This document shows positions 34,370-42,622 of a DNA stretch of 64,000 bases, in pieces. Numbering within the stretch: the first letter of the stretch is position 1; every line of letters starts with the position of its first letter. A program made the translations under genes and the position numbers. Source of the stretch: Paenibacillus bovis (GTDB taxonomy: Bacteria > Bacillota > Bacilli > Paenibacillales > Paenibacillaceae); contig NZ_CP013023.1 of assembly GCF_001421015.2 (NCBI RefSeq), forward strand, positions 1,044,001 through 1,108,000, in the 5' to 3' direction. The notes below the pieces were generated by a model that ran no database searches, was not told where the DNA came from, and worked only from the letters and a program-made list of their open reading frames with translations.

Positions 34370-36676
34370 ATGAATTATAAACATCAACAGATTATTGGAT
34401 TTAGCTTTATGCTGATGCTGGCAATTCTATTCATTATTATAGAAGGTTTCTTTTTACAATATACGCTTATGTCCGAGCGATGGGTGATGACCGGTATACT
34501 CGCTATTTTATTGCTGCTATCCGGTATCGGAATCACGGTCTGGACTTTGCGCCGTACCACTGGACGACTCAAGCAGGTTACCCATGTTATCAATAATGTG
34601 GATTTTGATAACGTGCAGGATATTCCGCGCCTCCAGGTAGAGGGCGGCGATGAAGTATCCAATATCGCCGAGGCGTTTAATAAAATGTCGATTGCTCTGG
34701 AAGAGCATAATCGACAGGTACGGAAAACTTCGGAACAGATGCAGGATAATAACTGGGTACAGACCCAGCTAGCACAGATCGGCAACGTCTATCAGGGGAT
34801 TAACAATACACCGGAGCTGGCGGAGAAATTGCTTGCCAGAATCGTTCCTTTGATGGAAGCCTCCTATGGATTGTTTTATTATGTGCATCCGGATACCAAG
34901 GGAGACCAGTTCCATTTGGAATATTCATACGGCGCCCATGGCAATATGACGGGAACTATCCATGAATTTGGACCGGGTCAGGGATTGATTGGACGTGCAG
35001 CCGTGGAACAGAAAACACAGCTGCTGACAGCAAATGAAGATTATCCGATCCGTATTCAGACGGGATTTGGTCATATTGTGCCCCGGCAGATTGTAGTTAC
35101 CCCGATTGTTTTTGAGGGTCGTACGATAGCGGTACTGGAGCTTGGAGCAGCGATTGAATTCGCTCCGCGTTACTGTCAGCTGATCGAGCAGATCTGTGTA
35201 GGCTTCGGAGCGATCATCAGCAATATCGAGAAGCGGATGCAGGTGGATGAACTGCTGCGCAATACCCGGATACTCAACCAGGAGCTGCAGGCGCAGCAGG
35301 AAGAGCTGCAATCCCAGCAGGAGGAGCTTCAAGTACAACAGGAAGAATTGCAGGCGACCAATGAGCAGCTGCGGGAACGTACAAATTTTGCGGAGACCAA
35401 AGCGCATGAATTGGAAACAACTCGTCAGGAACTGGAATTGTACGCCGAACAGCTTAAGCTCAGCTCCAGCTACAAAACGGAATTTCTCGCAAATATGTCT
35501 CATGAACTGCGTACACCAATGAACAGTATTCTGATTCTGTCCCAGCTGGTTGCCGAAAGCACTCCACGGGATCATGAGGATGAAATGCCTGGATACGGTA
35601 ATATTATTCACCGATCGGCACAGGATCTGCTGGCATTGATCGATGATATTCTGGATCTGTCCAAGGTGGAGGCAGGTATGGTCGAGGTGCAGCGGGAGCT
35701 GATTTCTATTCATGATATTCCGGAAGTAATGGGCTATAACTTTAACAAGCTGGCCGAGCAGAAGAATCTGCAATTCTGGACGGAAGTAGATACCGATGCA
35801 CCGCCGACCTTTTATACCGATGGCAAAAGACTGCAGCAGATTCTCAAAAATCTGCTTTCCAATGCGTTCAAGTTTACGAGTGAGGGCAAGATTAGCTTGC
35901 GGATTGCTCCGGCAGAGAAAGTTCCGCTGCCTGAAGGTTACAGACTGCCAGAAAAGATGGATCATATGCTCGCCATCTCGGTAAAAGATACCGGGATCGG
36001 TATTGCGCCGGACAAGCAGCAGGTCGTTTTTGAAGCATTCCGTCAGGCGGAAGGCGCCCGGACCGACCGTGACTATGGCGGAACCGGACTCGGATTATCG
36101 ATCTGCCGCGAATTCTCAAGGCTGCTGGGTGGTTTTATTACGGTCGAGAGTGAGGTAGGCCGCGGAAGTACATTTACCCTGTATATTCCTTCACTGCCGG
36201 AAGACTTTGCACCGGACAGCCCGGAGACTGCTTTATCGTCTCCTGCCAGTCTGCCGGAAGAGCTGGATATGCTCAAAGGCAAAAAAATCCTGGTGGTGGA
36301 TGACGATTTCCGTAATATTTTTGCTTTGGAAGGGGCTCTCAAATCCAAAGGCATGAACGTAATAAGTGCCTATAACGGCAAGGAAGCCCTGGAAATGCTG
36401 GAGCAGGGTCAGCCGGATCTGGTCCTGATGGATATTATGATGCCTGTAATGGATGGTTATGTGACGATGGAGAATATCCGCCGACAATCACAGTGGGCAG
36501 AACTGCCGATTATTGCGTTGACCGCCAAAGCGATGAAGGATGATCGGCAGCGCTGTCTGCAAGCCGGAGCATCCGATTACCTTAGCAAACCGCTGCAGAT
36601 GGAGCAGTTGTTCTCCATGCTGCTCGTATGGCTGAGTCCTGCAGCATCCGTCAAAGGTGATGATTACAAAGCTTGA
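34370..36676 (+). CDS. Hybrid sensor histidine kinase: 2 TM, HAMP, GAF, HisKA, HATPase, receiver
   Basis: A 768-residue membrane kinase. Two transmembrane helices (about 10-30 and 38-57) with almost no extracytoplasmic loop are followed by HAMP (60-115), GAF (about 130-290), and a coiled coil with the repeated QQEELQ motif (about 300-370). HisKA follows with phospho-His 378 in MSHELRTPMNS, then HATPase with the N box NLLSNAFKF and G boxes DTGIGI and GGTGLGL, and a receiver domain (about 638-750) with acidic pocket VVDDD and phospho-acceptor D688 in LVLMDIMMP. The near-absent sensor loop and the GAF domain suggest a cytoplasmic or membrane signal. No cognate regulator is adjacent; output may pass through an Hpt protein such as the one at 24154. 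Confidence 0.93.
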   Translation: MNYKHQQIIGFSFMLMLAILFIIIEGFFLQYTLMSERWVMTGILAILLLLSGIGITVWTLRRTTGRLKQVTHVINNVDFDNVQDIPRLQVEGGDEVSNIAEAFNKMSIALEEHNRQVRKTSEQMQDNNWVQTQLAQIGNVYQGINNTPELAEKLLARIVPLMEASYGLFYYVHPDTKGDQFHLEYSYGAHGNMTGTIHEFGPGQGLIGRAAVEQKTQLLTANEDYPIRIQTGFGHIVPRQIVVTPIVFEGRTIAVLELGAAIEFAPRYCQLIEQICVGFGAIISNIEKRMQVDELLRNTRILNQELQAQQEELQSQQEELQVQQEELQATNEQLRERTNFAETKAHELETTRQELELYAEQLKLSSSYKTEFLANMSHELRTPMNSILILSQLVAESTPRDHEDEMPGYGNIIHRSAQDLLALIDDILDLSKVEAGMVEVQRELISIHDIPEVMGYNFNKLAEQKNLQFWTEVDTDAPPTFYTDGKRLQQILKNLLSNAFKFTSEGKISLRIAPAEKVPLPEGYRLPEKMDHMLAISVKDTGIGIAPDKQQVVFEAFRQAEGARTDRDYGGTGLGLSICREFSRLLGGFITVESEVGRGSTFTLYIPSLPEDFAPDSPETALSSPASLPEELDMLKGKKILVVDDDFRNIFALEGALKSKGMNVISAYNGKEALEMLEQGQPDLVLMDIMMPVMDGYVTMENIRRQSQWAELPIIALTAKAMKDDRQRCLQAGASDYLSKPLQMEQLFSMLLVWLSPAASVKGDDYKA

Positions 36677-36746
36677 TATCGTTTGGTTAAGCTATCCGTA
36701 GTGATCAACTGGTATACTCATGCTTATCAGCATATGATACAGGTCG

Positions 36747-36831
36747 AATAATCAGTAAAGGATTTGCGAGTACAGGCTGTCGTCAACTGTATCGCAAGAT
36801 TCGGTACACGGGTCGTGTATTGCTGATTATT
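36747..36831 (+). other. Three-way-junction-like inverted repeats downstream of the kinase
   Basis: The perfect outer stem AATAATCAG (36747-36755)/CTGATTATT (36823-36831) encloses TTGCGAGTACAG/CTGTATCGCAA (36764-36797) and TACACG/CGTGTA (36805-36819). It lies about 70 bp after the kinase stop and before the shared terminator, so it would be in the kinase 3'-UTR. Confidence 0.4.
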
Positions 36832-36858
36832 TGATCCCATGACTGCCAATACAATCAG

Positions 36859-36910
36859 AAAAGCCTGATCTGGCTGAAGAAGAATTTCCTTCTTGCCGAT
36901 CAGGCTTTTT
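36859..36910. terminator. Bidirectional terminator between the kinase and TatD genes
   Basis: AAAAGCCTGATC pairs with GATCAGGCTTTTT, with an inner GAAGAAG/CTTCTT helix. Confidence 0.9.
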
Positions 36911-36949
36911 GTGATTGTGAGTCTTCGACATACTAAAGTGCCATCCCTA

Positions 36950-37828
36950 TCACCCGTTAAGTTGATAAAAATTACAGGTATTGGCATACAGAATCTGACG
37001 GGCTTCGTACTCGCTTAGCCCTTGAATCGCAGCCCATTCCCGGCAGACATCTGCGGTCATGCGCGGATGAGTAGACTGCCCGGTAAATGGACCCTCAAAA
37101 GGCCACGGCCCATCCGTCTCGGCCATAACCAGCTCACGGGGATACAGGGCAGCCAGTTCACGGATCTCCGGTTCATAGGCAATATCCGGGGTGAATGAGA
37201 TATGGTATCCATGCTGCGCCATTCGTTTGACCGTGGCTGCAGAGCCCTTGAACCAGTGGAAATGGGCTCGCCGGATGCGGTACTCTTCCAGCAGTTGGCA
37301 TACCGTATCGGCATCCTCATAGACCGCATGGAGTACAACCGGTTTGTCATGCTTGGCGGCAAGCTGCAGATACTGTTCCAGCAGCTGAATATATCCGGCT
37401 TCATCCAGTTTCTCTTCACGCGCAGCCAGCTCCTGTCGCAGATAGTAAGGCAGTCCGATCTCGCCTACAGCTACCAACTGGTTCATCCGTGATTCTATCC
37501 ATTCCAGCAGCTCGCTGGTCTGCTGCCGGGAAGGAAGAGGCTGCTCGGGATGATAGCCATAAGCAGGGTACACCAGACCCGGATATTGCCGGGACAGCAG
37601 CTCGATCCGCTGGCAGGAATCCTTGTTCATCGAGACCGCGATTATCGATTCGACCTGATGATTCGGCAGACTCTGCATCATCTGACGAATAGCATCATCG
37701 TCATATTGATCCAGATGAATATGGCTATCGATAGACGGGATGGAGGGTGATTTCTCCTGCAGTTTGGATAACGAGGCAGCAGAGACAGAGGACGTTGAAG
37801 AATGCAGAACATCGTATTCGCTCATCAT
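36950..37828 (-). CDS. TatD family metal-dependent hydrolase
   Basis: A 292-residue TIM-barrel hydrolase. The metal ligands are visible: HIHLD (about 36-40), Glu in VAVGEIGLPYY, His in VVLHAVYEDAD, His in AHFHWFKGS and Asp in MAETDGPWPFEG. TatD enzymes are 3'-5' DNA exonucleases or act on small substrates. The first 30 residues are a non-conserved Ser-rich tail. It overlaps the ABC ATPase gene upstream by 4 bp and is therefore the last gene of the TPP-riboswitch operon. That location suggests a role in thiamine-precursor metabolism, for example as an amidohydrolase-like step, but this is inference. Confidence 0.88.
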   Translation of the reverse strand: MMSEYDVLHSSTSSVSAASLSKLQEKSPSIPSIDSHIHLDQYDDDAIRQMMQSLPNHQVESIIAVSMNKDSCQRIELLSRQYPGLVYPAYGYHPEQPLPSRQQTSELLEWIESRMNQLVAVGEIGLPYYLRQELAAREEKLDEAGYIQLLEQYLQLAAKHDKPVVLHAVYEDADTVCQLLEEYRIRRAHFHWFKGSAATVKRMAQHGYHISFTPDIAYEPEIRELAALYPRELVMAETDGPWPFEGPFTGQSTHPRMTADVCREWAAIQGLSEYEARQILYANTCNFYQLNG

Positions 37829-38679
37829 CCGTTCAGCTCCGCTCGCAGCGCTTCAGTCAATTGTCTGCGCAGCGCGATAAATTCCGGCGTATCCACCAGC
37901 TCTTCACGCCGCGGTCTTGGAAAAGGCACTGAGACTTTTTGGATCACATGAGCCGGGCGGCTGGATAATACATAGATCGTATCGGACAGCAGCAGCGCTT
38001 CTTCGATATGATGCGTAATAAAAACGACCGACCGCCGATTCTCTTCCCAGATGCGCAGCAGCCAAGCCTGCATCTCGCTGCGGGTAAAAGCATCCAGCGC
38101 GCTGAACGGCTCATCCAGACAAAGCAGCGATTGCGGTCCAAGCAGTGCTCGCAAAAAAGCGACCCGCTGCTGCATACCGCCGGACAGAGTACGTGGATAG
38201 GCACGGGCGAATCCGCCCAATCCTACTTTGTCCAGCCAGGTCCGGGCAAGAGCGAGCGATTCCTGACGCGGCATACCGGCAGTCTCGCGGGCGAGGATTA
38301 CATTCTTTTCAATCGTACGCCAGGGCAGCAGAGCCGGCTGCTGGGGCATATAACCGGCTTTGCCCTGCAGGCCATTGATCCGCTGGCCCTGCAGCACAAT
38401 ATCTCCCTGATCCGGCAGCAGCACCCCGCCAATCATCTGCAGCAGGGTACTTTTCCCCGAACCCGAAGGGCCAATTACCGAGACAAATTCACCTTCATGT
38501 ACAGTCAGCGATATATTTTCCATGACCTGCAGCTGTTGTTTGCCCTGGGCAAAAGCTTTGCTGATATTCCGTAGCTCCAGAAAAGGTCTGGCATTCCCAT
38601 TCTCTGCGAAAGGAGAAGCGGTGGCAGCTGCATCTCTTTCTGTAGCAGTTGCCGCCGGAGGATATGTGGAATCAGGCAC
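37825..38679 (-). CDS. thiZ: ABC transporter ATPase, thiamine-precursor uptake (ThiZ-like)
   Basis: A 284-residue nucleotide-binding subunit of the nitrate/taurine/HMP class. Walker A GPSGSGKST (about 72-80), Q-loop YMPQQPALLPW, signature LSGGMQQRV, Walker B LLCLDEPFSALD and the His switch ITHHIEEA are complete. The first 35 residues are an Ala/Thr-rich tail. GTG at 38679 is chosen because AAAGGAGGAATC precedes it; it overlaps the permease end by 8 bp. With the permease and the binding protein it should import a thiamine pyrimidine precursor such as HMP or formylaminopyrimidine. The symbol is by role. Confidence 0.88.
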   Translation of the reverse strand: MPDSTYPPAATATERDAAATASPFAENGNARPFLELRNISKAFAQGKQQLQVMENISLTVHEGEFVSVIGPSGSGKSTLLQMIGGVLLPDQGDIVLQGQRINGLQGKAGYMPQQPALLPWRTIEKNVILARETAGMPRQESLALARTWLDKVGLGGFARAYPRTLSGGMQQRVAFLRALLGPQSLLCLDEPFSALDAFTRSEMQAWLLRIWEENRRSVVFITHHIEEALLLSDTIYVLSSRPAHVIQKVSVPFPRPRREELVDTPEFIALRRQLTEALRAELNG

Positions 38680-39466
38680 GGTCGATTCCTCCTTTACTAT
38701 TGGAAGTACTGTCATTCTGCCAGCGTACACACCATTTCTCCAGCAGCACGATCAGCGAGAACATGATCAGGCTAAAAGCAATCACAATCATAATCGCAAC
38801 AAACATGCGGTCGGTACGAAAAGCAGACTGCTGAAGCAGCATATAATAACCAAGCCCTTCACTGCTGCTGATCCATTCAGCAATAATCGCCCCCATAATG
38901 CTGTAGGTAGCGGCAATTTTCAGTCCCGAGAAGACAGCCGGCAGACTGTAAGGCAGCTCCAGCTTCCAGAAAATCTGTCCACGCGTGGCTCCAATCATTT
39001 GCATATAATTCATCATCACCCGGTCGGTACCGGCGAGTCCGCCCAGTGCTGCCACCGTGATTGGGAAAAAGCACACCAGTACAATAACGATAAGCTTGGA
39101 CAACAGTCCAAAACCGAACCAGATAATCAGCAGTGGTCCGAGTGCGATCAGCGGTATATTTTGACTCAGAATCAGCAGCGGATACAGTGCACGGCGCAGA
39201 AAAGGAATATAATGCAGCACACCGGCGACGATCAGCCCGGTCGCCGCTCCAATGCCAAATCCAGATAGCGTCAACTTCAGCGTGGCCCACGTATGCCCGA
39301 GCAGACTGGTGTAACTTTTCTCGGCTTCCTGGGCGATACGGGCGGGACTTGGCAGAATCCAGTCTTCAATCTGGAAAAAGCAAGTGGCGAGCTGCCACAT
39401 GACCAGCAACAAAACGACCGCCCCAAAGGGCGGCCATATGCCTTTCCACCATGCTCTAATGGACAT
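38672..39466 (-). CDS. thiX: ABC transporter permease, thiamine-precursor uptake (ThiX-like)
   Basis: A 264-residue permease with six hydrophobic segments. The EAA loop is present (GATRGQIFWKLELPYSLPAVFSGLKIAATYS), followed by GAIIAEWISSSEGLGYYML, typical of the SsuC/TauC/ThiX group. Its ATG overlaps the stop of the upstream DUF77 gene (TAATG). The C-terminus is basic and overlaps the ATPase start. Confidence 0.9.
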   Translation of the reverse strand: MSIRAWWKGIWPPFGAVVLLLVMWQLATCFFQIEDWILPSPARIAQEAEKSYTSLLGHTWATLKLTLSGFGIGAATGLIVAGVLHYIPFLRRALYPLLILSQNIPLIALGPLLIIWFGFGLLSKLIVIVLVCFFPITVAALGGLAGTDRVMMNYMQMIGATRGQIFWKLELPYSLPAVFSGLKIAATYSIMGAIIAEWISSSEGLGYYMLLQQSAFRTDRMFVAIMIVIAFSLIMFSLIVLLEKWCVRWQNDSTSNSKGGIDRA

Positions 39467-39759
39467 TAGCGGTATTTCTCCGTTAGTCCGTCCATGCTGA
39501 TGCCGGATGGATTATGCGCGATTTTGATCTGGGAAATGATACTCGGGCTGCCCTTTTCCACCAGCGCCTCATGCATCTTCTGTACAACTTCCAATAGCTG
39601 TGGAAGCTCGCCTTCCAGCGTCGTTTCCAGTGGGTGCACTTCATATTTCAGTCCGGAAGCCTGAATCACCTCGATAGCGGCATCCACGTAATCATAGGAA
39701 TTTTCATTGTTGGGTGTTTTGGGAATAACCTGAATGCTCAGTAGAGTCGTAGCCATCAT
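39466..39759 (-). CDS. Thiamine-binding protein, MTH1187/YkoF-like (DUF77)
   Basis: A 97-residue ferredoxin-like protein of the thiamine-binding DUF77 family (TLLSIQVIPKT, LKYEVHPLETTLEGE, LPQLLEVVQKMHEALVEKGSPSI-type helix). It is common next to thiamine-precursor transporters, where it may bind the ligand in the cytoplasm. Two adjacent ATG codons (39759 and 39756) follow AGGAGG; either is possible. Its stop overlaps the permease start by one base. It lies 133 bp downstream of the binding-protein gene in the riboswitch operon. Confidence 0.88.
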   Translation of the reverse strand: MMATTLLSIQVIPKTPNNENSYDYVDAAIEVIQASGLKYEVHPLETTLEGELPQLLEVVQKMHEALVEKGSPSIISQIKIAHNPSGISMDGLTEKYR

Positions 39760-39892
39760 GATAACCTCCTGGGTAAATGAATTGGGTGAAAAATAAGATT
39801 GGTTGTCTTCGATAAAATCGACAGGATCAATCATAAAGACGAGCAGTGAGCGGTCTATTATTCATCGGTCACGCCGGGAATAACTCGGAAGC

Positions 39893-40933
39893 TTACTGGG
39901 TACCGGCAGCCGGCAGATAGTCATTGGTGAATGCTTTGGAAGCGTCCAGTTTGGCATCGAGCAGACCCTGCTTATACATCCAGTCGGCATACCCGGACCA
40001 AATCTCTGGCTTTTGCATTCCCCACTGTTTGGCATCGTCCTGATACTTGGGAGACAGCCACTTCTGGCTTGCTTTGACCAGTTCAGGATCGAGATCAGGT
40101 ACAGCCTTGATCAGAATATCAGCGGCTTTGTCCGGGTTGGCGATGGCGTATTCATATCCTTTGGCTGTTGCCGCTATAAAAGCTTTGACCAGTTCCGGGT
40201 CCTGCTGGATCTGCTTTTCGTTGGTCACAATAATCGGCGTATAATAATCGAGATTCGGCGAATAATCTTTTACATACATCATGTTCAGCGGTTCACCGCG
40301 CAGCTCGGCTTCGACACCGGTCCAGCCGTAGAAGATCCAGGCAAAGTCGATGCCTTTCTTGACCGCTGTAAAAAAGTCCGCATCTCCGATATTCACACTT
40401 TTGACTTTGCTGACATCACCGCCGTCGGTCGTCATGATTGATTTCATCACGGCTTCCTCGACCGGTGAGCCCCAGGCTCCGTAAGACTTGCCTTCCATAT
40501 CCTTGGGCGTTTTGATGTTACGGTCTACCGGTGAAGCAAAGCCCGAACTGTTGTGCTGAATCACAGCGGCTAGCGAGACGAGCGGTACACCCTGCACGCG
40601 TGCCTGGGTCACGCTTTCCTGATAGCTGATACCAAACGGAACTTTACCGGAAGCAACCATTGTATCGGCGCCGCCCTGTCCCGGTGTGATAATTTCTACA
40701 TTTAATCCGGCTTCCTTGTAGTAGCCCATCTGCTGAGCCACATAGAGACCGGTATGGTTCGTGTTCGGTGTCCAGTCCAGCACGACCTGTACATCCTTGA
40801 GAGTACTGCCGTTTGCTCCTTCGGCGCTCTGGCTGTTATCGGCCGGACTGCTTCCTTTGCCTCCGCATCCTGCAGTGATGAGCAGCAGGCATACCGCCAG
40901 CAGCGGCAGAAGCTTGTTCCAGTGTTTGTTCAT
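39893..40933 (-). CDS. thiY: ABC substrate-binding lipoprotein, thiamine precursor (ThiY/NMT1-like)
   Basis: A 346-residue lipoprotein. The signal sequence has lipobox LITAGC with C23, followed by a Ser/Asn-rich tether. The NMT1/THI5-like fold starts VVLDWTPNTNHTGLYVAQQMGYY and has TPGQGGADTMVASGKVPFGISYQE. ATG 40933 follows GAAGGGGTAGAG. It is the first gene after the TPP riboswitch, so its expression falls when thiamine diphosphate is plentiful. The ligand is most likely HMP or N-formyl-4-amino-5-aminomethyl-2-methylpyrimidine; sequence alone cannot choose. Confidence 0.92.
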   Translation of the reverse strand: MNKHWNKLLPLLAVCLLLITAGCGGKGSSPADNSQSAEGANGSTLKDVQVVLDWTPNTNHTGLYVAQQMGYYKEAGLNVEIITPGQGGADTMVASGKVPFGISYQESVTQARVQGVPLVSLAAVIQHNSSGFASPVDRNIKTPKDMEGKSYGAWGSPVEEAVMKSIMTTDGGDVSKVKSVNIGDADFFTAVKKGIDFAWIFYGWTGVEAELRGEPLNMMYVKDYSPNLDYYTPIIVTNEKQIQQDPELVKAFIAATAKGYEYAIANPDKAADILIKAVPDLDPELVKASQKWLSPKYQDDAKQWGMQKPEIWSGYADWMYKQGLLDAKLDASKAFTNDYLPAAGTQ

Positions 40934-40960
40934 TTCTCTACCCCTTCTTCCTCTGTATAT

Positions 40961-40987
40961 AAAAAAAGCGCCCCGGATCGGGACGAC
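40961..40987 (-). terminator. Riboswitch expression-platform terminator
   Basis: On the minus strand GTCCCGATCCGGGGCGC forms a compact hairpin followed by seven T, between the TPP aptamer and the thiY start. This fits transcriptional attenuation. Confidence 0.8.
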
Positions 40988-41024
40988 ATAGGTGCATATC
41001 GTATGAGGACACATACAATGCTTG

Positions 41025-41118
41025 ATTCGCTTCCTACGCTGGCATTATCCAGATCAGGTATAAGGGTCTGTATTGATCGAATACACTCTCAGCCGGCTAG
41101 CCCAGCTCCCCCAGATCG
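41025..41118 (-). ncRNA. TPP riboswitch (THI element)
   Basis: On the minus strand the conserved THI-box parts occur in order: GGGGGAGC, GGCTGAGAGTG, ACCCTT, ACCTGATCTGGATAATGCCA, GCGTAGGAAG. They match the pyrimidine-sensing (CTGAGA) and pyrophosphate-sensing (CCTGATCTGGATAAT) helices. A terminator follows at 40961, so ligand binding should stop transcription of thiY, DUF77, thiX, thiZ and tatD. Confidence 0.97.
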
Positions 41119-41337
41119 TATGCGCTTTTTCTAGGTGTAATTATAGACGAGAGCCTGCCTGCTGTCCAGCAAGTGAGGCATCCGGGGAACGATAGGATAA
41201 GCGGTGAAGGTTCAGCTTGCTGCTGACCGGGTAAGTATCCATACAGGCACTCAAAGTTAAGTACTATCTAAAATTCAGCGCCTTGTTATCAGGGTGTATT
41301 GAATAATCCAAGTCCATATCGCGGAAGGAGCTTGATC

Positions 41338-41754
41338 ATGAGTCAAACATCAGTTGAACAATCTATCGTCAAAGCACTGGAAGAAAACCGTTTTTGTGCA
41401 TTCGGCACAGTGGAGAACAATAAACCAAAGGTACGCTATATGGCGGTATATAATGAAGGATTGAATATTCATCTGGCTACCGACCGCAAAACGCAAAAAG
41501 TGGATGAGCTGGAACAGAATCCGAATTGCTATCTGCTGCTCGGTTACGAAAAAGGCGGCAATAACGAAGTAATCGAAATCGAGGCAACCTGCGCTGTATC
41601 GACAAATGATGAACTGAAGCAGCGTGTCTGGAAGGATGAATTCAAAAATTGGTTCTCCGGACCGGATGATCCCGATTATGTAGTACTGGATATTACCCCA
41701 CAAACGATTGAATATACCGACAAAGAAGGTCAGAAACAGACCTGGAACGGCTAA
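41338..41754 (+). CDS. Pyridoxamine 5'-phosphate oxidase-like FMN-binding split-barrel protein
   Basis: A 138-residue split-barrel protein. RFCAFGTVENNKPKVRYMAVYNEGLNIHLATDRKTQKVDELEQNP is the expected core (short excerpts: FGTVENNKPKVRYM and LATDRKTQKVDELE), with the flavin-contacting threonine/arginine/lysine pattern. The general-stress-protein-26-like group reduces or binds flavin or F420-like cofactors. ATG 41338 follows GGAAGGAG; an earlier in-frame start lacks an SD. It is monocistronic with a terminator at 41817. The 40934-41337 gap upstream holds the riboswitch and the promoters of both divergent genes. Confidence 0.87.
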   Translation: MSQTSVEQSIVKALEENRFCAFGTVENNKPKVRYMAVYNEGLNIHLATDRKTQKVDELEQNPNCYLLLGYEKGGNNEVIEIEATCAVSTNDELKQRVWKDEFKNWFSGPDDPDYVVLDITPQTIEYTDKEGQKQTWNG

Positions 41755-41816
41755 ACGCCTTTCGTTTGTCGATACGGATACGATTCGCTTAACAAGAATT
41801 TCAGGATAGCGATGTA

Positions 41817-41879
41817 AAATCCGGTGACGAATTTTGTAAAATGCGCAGGCAGACTACAGAATCGGACACCGGATTTTTT
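41817..41879 (+). terminator. Terminator after the split-barrel gene
   Basis: AAATCCGGTG pairs with CACCGGATTT across a 40-nt loop that could itself fold, then runs into a T tract. Confidence 0.75.
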
Positions 41880-41926
41880 GTCATTTTTTGTTTCCAATAA
41901 AAGGATAAAATAGGGACTGTAGGAAC

Positions 41927-41956
41927 TTGATCAAACCCCTGATTTTGGGGTATAAA
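41927..41956 (+). promoter_or_regulatory. Promoter of the second Spo0E-like gene
   Basis: TTGATC (41927-41932), 18-bp spacer with CCCC-tgatttt-GGGG inverted repeat, TATAAA (41951-41956). As at 11305, a palindrome lies within the spacer, but its sequence is different. Confidence 0.5.
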
Positions 41957-42039
41957 CAATGTATTACTACAAATTTTATCTATTTCAAATATAAGGCAAT
42001 GCGAGAAGTGAAAGGGGTAATCTACAGGAGGTGCTTTCC

Positions 42040-42228
42040 TTGGACCTGAAAAAGATCGAACAGCAGATTGAACAGGAACGCCGCATACTGAATCAAATGG
42101 CAGAAGAGCATGGAATCCGTGATCACCGGGTGATCGATCAATCCGAGCAGCTGGACCGAATTCTTGACTCTTATTTGCAGCATAAACACCGCAAAGGTGA
42201 CCAGGCTGCTACAGGCTGGAGTCAATAA
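42040..42228 (+). CDS. Spo0E-like aspartyl-phosphate phosphatase (second copy)
   Basis: A 62-residue helical-hairpin protein of the Spo0E family. IEQQIEQERRILNQMAEEHGI forms helix 1 and DHRVIDQSEQLDRILDSYL helix 2 with the S-x-x-x-D signature. It is clearly paralogous to the protein at 11472 (shared IEQERR-LN-M and DHRV-DQS). TTG at 42040 with AGGAGGTG upstream is chosen, matching the paralogue. It should dephosphorylate Spo0A~P; having two differently regulated copies suggests separate inputs into sporulation timing. A terminator follows at 42319. Confidence 0.86.
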   Translation: MDLKKIEQQIEQERRILNQMAEEHGIRDHRVIDQSEQLDRILDSYLQHKHRKGDQAATGWSQ

Positions 42229-42318
42229 GGATATACAAAATCCTGTGTACCGGAATAAAGAGTAGTTAAACTGTAGCCGGGCAAAGCTGGATTTGGATAA
42301 AAAATCGCAAAAATAACT

Positions 42319-42349
42319 GACGTATATATGTAATATATACGTCTTTTTT
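42319..42349 (+). terminator. Terminator after the second Spo0E-like gene
   Basis: GACGTATATA pairs with TATATACGTC around a 5-nt loop, followed by six T. Confidence 0.9.
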
Positions 42350-42553
42350 GTAACTATTTTTACAAAAAATTAAAAATTGGATCAAATATCCCTTCAAATA
42401 TGTCAGTCTATAGTATAAAATTCTCTCATGCAGCTATATACTTCGCTCTTTTATGCGTCTGCACTCCCATATCGAACTGTAATATGTAACGAGTAGCGCA
42501 AATCCGTATACAGATTTCATACCGGCTTTACATATTTTTTATACATAGGTGAG

Positions 42554-42567
42554 TGTAAGCGTTTATA
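42554..42567 (+). promoter_or_regulatory. cre-like site upstream of the nucleotidase gene
   Basis: TGTAAGCGTTTATA matches the CcpA cre consensus TGWAANCGNTNWCA except near the 3' end. It lies 56 bp before the start, so carbon-catabolite control is possible. The remaining 42229-42622 spacer is AT-rich with only the terminator at 42319. Confidence 0.45.
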
Positions 42568-42622
42568 TTGAATGAATCAGAGAACGTATACGTGCTGAAT
42601 ATACTCGGGAGGGGTTTTAATT

